From Leifsonia tongyongensis (GTDB taxonomy: Bacteria > Actinomycetota > Actinomycetes > Actinomycetales > Microbacteriaceae): a DNA stretch of 64,000 nt. Below are positions 58,850-64,000 of this stretch, piece by piece (positions within the stretch are counted from its first letter, which is position 1; every line of letters begins with the position of its first letter). The translations under genes were made by a program, and so were the position numbers. The notes below the pieces were generated by a model that saw nothing but the letters and a program-made list of their open reading frames with translations, was not told where the DNA came from and did no database searches. The stretch covers positions 248,001 through 312,000 of the forward strand of contig NZ_JAAGWY010000001.1 of the NCBI RefSeq assembly GCF_010686705.1, in the 5' to 3' direction.

Positions 58850-60289
58850 TCAGTTCCGGAGAATCGACTCGCGGACGACGCGCACCCCGGACACCGGGGT
58901 CGGGATGCTCCCGCTGCTCTCGCTCGCCCACCGCTGGCCTTCGCGCCGCAGTTCGAGCTGGGCGACGATGATCGCGGCGATGTCCTGCAGGTTCTCGACC
59001 TGGCCCGGCGATGCGGACCCCGGCTTGAAGTCGAGCACCGACAGCGTTCCGATCACCTGGCCGTCCCCGCGTTTCAGCGGCACGCCCACGTAGAAGCGGA
59101 TCGCGAGCGGTCCCTCGACGAGTGAGCTCCCCTGGGCTCGAGGGTCGTTGCGCGCATCCTCGACGATCACCGGCTCTGCCTGCGGGACCGTCGCCTTCGA
59201 GAGGTCCACCTCGCGGGCGATGTGGGCGACCTCTGCTCCGTAGTGCGAGGTGAACCAGGTGCGGTCGTGGTCGACGACGCTGACGATCGAGATCGGCGCC
59301 GCGAACATGCGCGCGGCGAGCGCGGTCGCCCTATGAAGGGATTCGGTCGGGAGCGAGTCGAGCACGGTCGGAGTGTCCGCTATCGCATCGGCGGGCCGGT
59401 CCGGCGGGAAGAGCGTTTCGCTGTCTTTGTGTCGACCGCTCTCGGCGATCACGATCTGCTTCAGGATGGAGACGAGTTCGCGGCCCTGGGGCCGTTCGGC
59501 CGGGTTTCGGCTCGTCATAGCCCGGAGAAGCCCGCGCCAGTGCTCCGGGAGGTCTTCCGGGATGCGCGGATCGCGGGACAGGCGCGCAACGGCGGACTCC
59601 ACCATTGCGCCAGGGAACTCTTTGCGCAACGTGAAGCATTCGAGCAGCACGAGACCGAGCGAATAGATGTCGGAGGCCGTCGTCACCTCGCCGCCGCTCG
59701 CCTGCTCCGGGCTCAGGTAGGCGGCCGTGCCTGTGGTCATCCCCTGGGCGGTCATCCGCTCGACCTCGTCGGACAGCGCGATGCCGAAATCCGCGAGTTT
59801 GGCGCGTGCCCGCGTCGCGCCGTTGCCGTAGTCGACGAGCAGGATGTTGGACGGCTTGATGTCACGATGGATGACGCGCTTGCCGTGGATGTATTCGAGC
59901 ACCTCGGCCATGTCGTACCCGATCTCGCCGATGTGACGCGCGGAGATCGGCGCCTCGAAGAGACGCGTCGCCAGGTTGGCGCCGAGCACCAGCGGCATCA
60001 CGATGTAGCGGCGCGACCGGCCGTTGCTGTCGCTGGCGACTCCGGCGTCGATCATCGTCACGAGGCCGTGATGGTCGAGGGCGGCGAGCACCACGAATTC
60101 GCTCTCCTGCTGGCTGACATCGCCGATGCCGGCGTGGAAGAGCTTGACGGCGACCTGCCGACCGAGCGACTCGTCGTGGGCGCGATAGACGGTCGCCATG
60201 CCGCCGCGCCCGACCACGGCATCCAGACGGTAACGGTCGGCGAACACACGGGAGATCAGGTCGTCGTCACCGTCGTGGTGGGCGGCCAT
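58850..60289 (-). CDS. Cytosolic Ser/Thr protein kinase with C-terminal GAF domain
   Basis: 479 residues. Kinase: Gly loop GRGGMATVYRAHD (27-39), Lys 49 in VAVKLF, HRDIKPSNILL (141-151), DFG (167-169), TTGTAAYLSPEQAS. Then a linker and a GAF domain (about 310-450) with DHDRTWFTSHYG, typical of small-molecule or redox-sensing GAF modules. There is no transmembrane helix or PASTA repeat, so unlike PknB it senses an internal signal. ATG at 60289 preferred over GTG 6 bases upstream. Confidence 0.92.
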   Translation of the reverse strand: MAAHHDGDDDLISRVFADRYRLDAVVGRGGMATVYRAHDESLGRQVAVKLFHAGIGDVSQQESEFVVLAALDHHGLVTMIDAGVASDSNGRSRRYIVMPLVLGANLATRLFEAPISARHIGEIGYDMAEVLEYIHGKRVIHRDIKPSNILLVDYGNGATRARAKLADFGIALSDEVERMTAQGMTTGTAAYLSPEQASGGEVTTASDIYSLGLVLLECFTLRKEFPGAMVESAVARLSRDPRIPEDLPEHWRGLLRAMTSRNPAERPQGRELVSILKQIVIAESGRHKDSETLFPPDRPADAIADTPTVLDSLPTESLHRATALAARMFAAPISIVSVVDHDRTWFTSHYGAEVAHIAREVDLSKATVPQAEPVIVEDARNDPRAQGSSLVEGPLAIRFYVGVPLKRGDGQVIGTLSVLDFKPGSASPGQVENLQDIAAIIVAQLELRREGQRWASESSGSIPTPVSGVRVVRESILRN

Positions 60290-60402
60290 CGTCACCTGCT
60301 CTCTGTGCTGTGTGCGCGCGCTCTGCGCTGTGCGCTCAGTGCTCAGTGTGACCGACCTGAGGCTTTTTCACCAAGTTGAAATACAGGCCTTGACGGGATG
60401 GT

Positions 60403-61164
60403 TTATTGAGAGTATTCGTCGTGTCTGCGCCACCAGAACCCGGGCTCATTGCGCCCGAGCGGAGCGCGGTCGAGCCATTGGTACATTCCCCAGAGCGCGT
60501 CGACGCCGCGCTCGTACGTCGAATAGGTGTGGTAAACGACGCCGTCCTCCAGCACGAAAGCGCTCATGCCGGGGCCCTCCCGCCGGTAGGTCTCCCAGTC
60601 GGTCCCGACCGTGGCGCCGAGTTCCTCGAACCAGGTACGCCCATCGCCCTCCGGTGGACGCAGGTCGATGGTGCGGTAGTTGTAATTCACCTCGCCGGCA
60701 CGCCACTCCTCCTCGGTGTGCGAGGTGTGGAAATCGAAATTGAAGTCGGACTGGAACGACGACGCCCACGGGAACGTCCACCCCATCCGCTGCTTGTATG
60801 CCTGCAGCTTCGGCAGCGGTGCGCGGGAGACGGCGAAGAAGGAGACGTCGTGGTTCTCGAGGTGCACGACGGAGCCGTTGAAGCCATCCGCGATCGCCGA
60901 GCACGACCGGCAGCCGGCGTCATAGTCCGGCCCGAACATGAAGTGGTACACGATGAGCTGGGAGCGGCCGCGGAACAGGTCGGCGAGGGATGCGCTCCCG
61001 TCGTCGGTCTCGAACCGGTACTCCTTGTCGATGCGCACCCAGGGCAGCTCCTGCCGGCGGCGCGCGAGCTCGTCGCCCTTGTGCGTCAGTTCCTTTTCTT
61101 CTGCGAGCAGCTCGAGGCGCTCTGCGAGCCATTCCTCGCGGGTTCCCACACGGTGGTCGGTCAT
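60403..61164 (-). CDS. DUF899 thioredoxin-like protein
   Basis: 253 residues from ATG at 61162-61164 (GGAG, 8 bases). EWLAERLELLAEEKELT start, ELPWVRIDKEYRFET, YHFMFGPDYDAGCRSCSAIADGF with a CxxC pair, and FHTYSTYERGVD-like end: the DUF899 family, related to thioredoxin/peroxiredoxin folds. The CxxC may be redox-active. Last gene of the ArsR operon. Confidence 0.92.
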   Translation of the reverse strand: MTDHRVGTREEWLAERLELLAEEKELTHKGDELARRRQELPWVRIDKEYRFETDDGSASLADLFRGRSQLIVYHFMFGPDYDAGCRSCSAIADGFNGSVVHLENHDVSFFAVSRAPLPKLQAYKQRMGWTFPWASSFQSDFNFDFHTSHTEEEWRAGEVNYNYRTIDLRPPEGDGRTWFEELGATVGTDWETYRREGPGMSAFVLEDGVVYHTYSTYERGVDALWGMYQWLDRAPLGRNEPGFWWRRHDEYSQ

Positions 61165-61190
61165 CGGTCCTTCTCCTTGCAATGTGTCGG

Positions 61191-61886
61191 TTACATCGGG
61201 GGCATCGGCGGCATCTGCGGCAGCAGCCCCGGTACCCAGCTCGGCGCGACGACGATCAGCACGCCGAGCGCGATGATCGCCAGCGCGACGGTCAGGTCGA
61301 TCGCGCGTCGCGGAGGCACGAGTTTCTGCGCCACGACGACGACGGCGATCGCGAACATCCACGGGATACTCATCACGCTCAGCGCGACCAGCAGCAACAT
61401 GAGTCCGATACTGGAGCCCACGCAGTACAGCCCGAACACGAAGCCCGAGCGGATGCTGCGCAGGCAGTGCTCGCGGAACCGTCTCTTCAGCGGGGTCAGC
61501 TCGTACACGCCGGCAGCGATCGCCACCACGCCGGCGACGAGCGTCGCGTGCGGACGATAGAGGGCGAAGACGGCCAGGCCGACGAGGGTCCAGACGGCGA
61601 GGTAGGCCGCGATGAAGGCGGGTACCGTTGTGACGCGGCCGGTCGCTTCGGCGCTGCGGACGACCGCCGGCGCGGCCCCCGGCAGCATCATCGCGGCCAT
61701 CATCGCGATCCACAGGGGCACGAAGAATGCGAGCGGTCCGAGCCGGGTCGAAACGCCCAGGTCCATGCCGTTCGCCTGCCAGAGCGTGACAGCCCACGCA
61801 GAGGCGGCGAGGCCGAGCGTCGCGGTCAGGGCGGTGATGCGGAGCCGTGCGGCGTGCATCCGATCCTCCAGCCGTGTGTCAGGCAT
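61191..61886 (-). CDS. DUF2182 integral membrane protein
   Basis: 231 residues from ATG at 61884-61886, overlapping the SRPBCC stop by 8 bases. About seven hydrophobic segments; FFVPLWIAMMAAMMLPGAAPAV carries the Met-rich motif of the family, which is thought to bind a metal (inference from Met/His content), and the tail is PQMPPMPPM. Its place beside DUF899 and SRPBCC genes is a common set in actinobacteria. Confidence 0.9.
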   Translation of the reverse strand: MPDTRLEDRMHAARLRITALTATLGLAASAWAVTLWQANGMDLGVSTRLGPLAFFVPLWIAMMAAMMLPGAAPAVVRSAEATGRVTTVPAFIAAYLAVWTLVGLAVFALYRPHATLVAGVVAIAAGVYELTPLKRRFREHCLRSIRSGFVFGLYCVGSSIGLMLLLVALSVMSIPWMFAIAVVVVAQKLVPPRRAIDLTVALAIIALGVLIVVAPSWVPGLLPQMPPMPPM

Positions 61887-62337
61887 GAGGGCTGACACTG
61901 CGTGCGACAGCGAGCCGCTCGAGGGCTTCGAGGCAGGCGATCCAGCCGCCCGAGTGGGCGTCCCAGGCACGACGGCCGGGCAGCCCTTCGTGGGTCACGG
62001 CGACCTCCGTGCCGGCCGCGACCTCCGTGAAGTCGACCGTGACCACGGTCTCCTTGTCATCGGTGTTCGGCGACTGCCATGTGAAGGAGAGCCGGCGCGG
62101 ACGGTCGATGACCAGGTAGGTACCCCGATGCGGGAGCGCCTGGGTCGGGGTGTGCACCATGACGGTGAACTCCCCGCCCACCTGCGGGTCCGTCGTGGCT
62201 TCCGCGTGGGTGACGGGACCCGCCGTCATCCAGGTCGCGAAGCTGTCGGCGTCGGTCCACGCGTCGAAGATGATCTCGGCGGGTGCGGCGATGACGCGTT
62301 TGACGACGAGCGTGCCATTGGGGGTGTACAGAGTCAT
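61879..62337 (-). CDS. SRPBCC (AHSA1-type) protein
   Basis: 152 residues. VKRVIAAPAEIIFDAWTDADSFATWM and LSFTWQSPNTD, HEGLPGRRAWDAHSGGWIACLEALE are standard for AHSA1-like START folds, which bind hydrophobic ligands. Almost always coupled to an ArsR gene, here by a 4-base overlap (ATGA). Confidence 0.93.
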   Translation of the reverse strand: MTLYTPNGTLVVKRVIAAPAEIIFDAWTDADSFATWMTAGPVTHAEATTDPQVGGEFTVMVHTPTQALPHRGTYLVIDRPRRLSFTWQSPNTDDKETVVTVDFTEVAAGTEVAVTHEGLPGRRAWDAHSGGWIACLEALERLAVARSVSPHA

Positions 62338-62768
62338 GCGGATGCTCCCTTGTCGGTCGTGGTCGTGCTGGTGTCGCTCGGGGTGGTGCTGGTCGGGGTG
62401 GCGGACGGGGCGGTGCCGGATGCGAGGGTGCCGGTGACGAAGCGGTCGAGGGATGCGAGGCGGTCGGTCCAGAAGACCCGGTAGTACTCGATCCAGTCGG
62501 CGGCCTCCGCCATCGGCGCGGCGTTCAGCGAGAGCACGTGGTTGCGCCCCCGCACGGAACGACTGACGAGTCCGGCCTGCTCGAGAACGCGAACGTGCTT
62601 CGAGACGGAGTTGAGGGAGATCGAGAAGTGACGCGCCACATCCGTCACACGTTCATCCGCCGCCGAGAGCCGCGTCAGGATCTCGCGTCGGGTCGGATCG
62701 GAGATCGCGCTGAACACCCGGTCGAGGGTTTGCGTCCGGGCCGGCGTGCCCATTTGATATTCACCCAT
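62334..62768 (-). CDS. ArsR-family regulator with Thr/Ser-rich tail
   Basis: 144 residues if it starts at ATG 62766-62768, inside the operator. HTH: ISDPTRREILTRLSAADERVTDVARHF, ISLNSVSKHVRVLEQAGLVSR. No metal-binding Cys pairs, so probably a ligand other than arsenic. The last 25 residues are a Thr/Ser/Pro tail. It should repress its own four-gene operon. An ATG at 62753 is possible but then the palindrome ends just 3 bases before it. Confidence 0.9.
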   Translation of the reverse strand: MGEYQMGTPARTQTLDRVFSAISDPTRREILTRLSAADERVTDVARHFSISLNSVSKHVRVLEQAGLVSRSVRGRNHVLSLNAAPMAEAADWIEYYRVFWTDRLASLDRFVTGTLASGTAPSATPTSTTPSDTSTTTTDKGASA

Positions 62769-62781
62769 ATGGGTGAATATA
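62757..62781 (-). promoter_or_regulatory. 24-bp perfect palindrome and leaderless-type promoter of the arsR operon
   Basis: ATATTCACCCAT and its exact complement fill 62757-62780 with no spacer. On the minus strand TATATT (62781-62776) is a near-consensus -10, 7 bases before the ATG at 62768, and no ribosome site exists. A bound repressor would cover both promoter and start codon. It also faces the TM2 gene 50 bases away. Confidence 0.8.
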
Positions 62782-62833
62782 CGCCCATGGTGCGTGGCAG
62801 GCAAGCCCCGCTACACTCAGCGACGAGGACATC

Positions 62834-63082
62834 ATGCCCAGCACAGTTCAGATCCCTGTCGCGCCGCTGCGGTCGAAGTCGACCGGGGCTGCCTATTTCT
62901 TCATGCTGTTCACGCTCATCGGCCTCGCCGGCATCCAGCACTTCTATCTGGGCAAGTACGGCCGCGGCATCCTGTGGCTGCTGACCTGGGGCCTCCTCGG
63001 GATCGGCACCTTCGTCGACGTGTTCACGCTGCCGTCGCAGACGAAGACCGTCAACGCGCGCCGCGCCGTCGGCATCCGCTGA
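62834..63082 (+). CDS. TM2 domain protein
   Basis: 82 residues, two transmembrane helices: YFFMLFTLIGLAGIQHFYLGKYGRGILWLLTWGLLGIG, then FVDVFTLPSQ. The HFYLGKYGRGI turn is the TM2 hallmark. Function unknown. Divergent from the arsR operon. Confidence 0.92.
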   Translation: MPSTVQIPVAPLRSKSTGAAYFFMLFTLIGLAGIQHFYLGKYGRGILWLLTWGLLGIGTFVDVFTLPSQTKTVNARRAVGIR

Positions 63083-63104
63083 GGCGCTCGGCGCCGAGCC
63101 CATC

Positions 63105-63178
63105 CTCGAGAGTGACCGTTGCGGCCGAGAGTGCCCGCTGCAGCAGGCGATCTCGACCGGAACGGCGACACTCGGCAG
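63105..63178. repeat. Nested hairpin element, copy B
   Basis: Same 74-base build as 6936-7009: inner arms 63123-63140 and 63141-63158 (GGCCGAGAGTGCCCGCTG type) and outer arms beginning CTCGAGAGTGACC and ending CACTCGGCAG. It lies in the TM2 to sulfite reductase gap. Confidence 0.65.
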
Positions 63179-63266
63179 GCGCGGGCGCCGGCAAGCGCGA
63201 AATGTCAACAGCGGGCGTCACAATCCGACGCGTGTTGCCCCCTGTGTCGTCGTGTTTCAGCGAGCC

Positions 63267-63296
63267 TCGACCGCGCGTTACGCCCTCAGCTAGCTT
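63267..63296 (+). promoter_or_regulatory. Candidate promoter of the nitrite/sulfite reductase gene
   Basis: TAGCTT (63291-63296) with TCGACC 18 bases upstream; gives a leader of about 35 bases before the ATG at 63339. Confidence 0.4.
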
Positions 63297-63338
63297 TCGG
63301 AACCAACCCCCATCCGAGCGTCAGCCGAGGAGTTCCGC

Positions 63339-64000
63339 ATGCACGACAGCGCCAGCAGCGCTCCCACCACCCTCGCGCCGCGTCGCCCGCTGACCGGCGG
63401 CAGCCAGCGCAGCAACGGGCAGTGGAAGGTCGACGGCACGACGCCGCTGAACGGAAACGAGGCCTGGAAGCAGGAGGACGGCGGCCTCAGCGTCCGCGAA
63501 CGCATCGAGAGCACCTACTCGCGTCTGGGCTTCGACAGCATCGACCCGACCGACCTGCACGGCCGCTTCCGGTGGTGGGGGTTGTACACCCAGCGCAAAC
63601 CGGGGATCGACGGCGGCAAGACCGCAACCCTCGAACCGGAGGAGCTCGAGGACAAGTACTTCATGCTGCGGGTGCGCATCGACGGCGGCCAGCTGTCGAC
63701 CGAACAGCTTCGTGTCATCGGCGGGATCTCGACCGAGTTCGCGCGTGATTCGGCCGACCTGACCGATCGGCAGAACATCCAGCTCCACTGGATCCGCGTC
63801 GAGGATGTTCCTGAGATCTGGCGACGGCTCGAAGGCGTCGGTCTGGGAACGACCGAGGCGTGCGGCGACGTGCCCCGCGTTGTACTCGGATCCCCCGTGG
63901 CCGGCATCGCCGCCGACGAACTGATCGACCCGACCCCGGCCATCGCCGCCATCACGGAGCGCTACATCGGTGACCCCGAGCTGGCGAACCTGCCCCGCAA
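63339..64000 (+). CDS. Nitrite/sulfite reductase, ferredoxin type (3' end beyond window)
   Basis: The first 220 residues of a sirohaem reductase: FRWWGLYTQRKPGIDGGKTA, YFMLRVRIDGGQLSTEQLRVIGGI, DLTDRQNIQLHWIRVEDV. These are the N-terminal half-repeat and linker of the SirA/NirA family; the 4Fe-4S/sirohaem Cys residues lie beyond the right edge. ATG at 63339 with GAGGAG 6 bases upstream. Actinobacterial members of this type usually reduce sulfite and head a cysteine-synthesis cluster. Confidence 0.92.
   Translation, partial: MHDSASSAPTTLAPRRPLTGGSQRSNGQWKVDGTTPLNGNEAWKQEDGGLSVRERIESTYSRLGFDSIDPTDLHGRFRWWGLYTQRKPGIDGGKTATLEPEELEDKYFMLRVRIDGGQLSTEQLRVIGGISTEFARDSADLTDRQNIQLHWIRVEDVPEIWRRLEGVGLGTTEACGDVPRVVLGSPVAGIAADELIDPTPAIAAITERYIGDPELANLPR

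Overview
GC-rich, high coding density and many GTG starts, together with the closest-looking family members (RpoB/RpoC with actinobacterial features, SigJ/ECF42-type sigma factors, DUF222-HNH, DUF1684, an LAXTG cell-wall anchor), point to the chromosome of an actinobacterium, most probably Microbacteriaceae (Leifsonia/Microbacterium-like). No phage, insertion sequence, tRNA, rRNA or CRISPR array is visible; this looks like ordinary chromosome with some accessory islands.

Layout. 1-6395 (minus): a type IV pilus operon in the order pilB, pilT, pilC, major prepilin, two minor prepilins, continuing past the left edge. 6672-14494 (minus): a small membrane protein, then rpoC and rpoB with a strong hairpin after rpoC and a recognisable promoter 190 bases upstream of rpoB. 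14838-17252 (minus): membrane protein, histidine kinase and LuxR-type regulator. 17340-30555: spermidine-synthase-like protein, the 5-oxoprolinase operon pxpABC, a sugar dehydrogenase lipoprotein, TPR and SprT-like proteins, EVE/ComB/DUF427 genes, a YCII (DGPF)-ECF42 sigma pair, DUF1684, a PIN toxin-antitoxin pair and a HelD-type helicase. 30672-45598: SDR, DEAD-box RNA helicase with a long structured leader, hydrolase-TetR pair, LAXTG-anchored surface protein, two more alpha/beta hydrolases, Lhr helicase and an Nei-type DNA glycosylase. 45706-55842: DUF222-HNH protein, a YCII-SigJ(ECF41)-SDR unit, a KhtT/KhtU-like potassium/proton antiporter pair, msrBA, an AlkA-like glycosylase, an APC permease and an isochorismatase-family hydrolase. 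55858-56150: a dense degenerate repeat tract without a gene. 56186-64000: regulator/MFS exporter pair, DUF4231, a Ser/Thr kinase with GAF domain, an ArsR-SRPBCC-DUF2182-DUF899 operon under a 24-bp perfect palindrome, TM2 protein, and the start of a nitrite/sulfite reductase.

Threads that join the window: (1) both YCII-family genes, 25 kb apart on opposite strands, are preceded at nearly the same distance by the same bipartite box, TGTCGA-N17-CG(A/T)C, which matches the published ECF42 promoter; this suggests one small stress regulon crossing into an ECF41 locus. (2) At least five genes carry a TANNNT -10 box 6-7 bases before the start codon and no Shine-Dalgarno sequence, which predicts leaderless transcripts, three of them with a palindromic operator on the promoter. 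(3) Three GC-rich intergenic stretches hold related or internally repeated hairpin elements that no gene explains.
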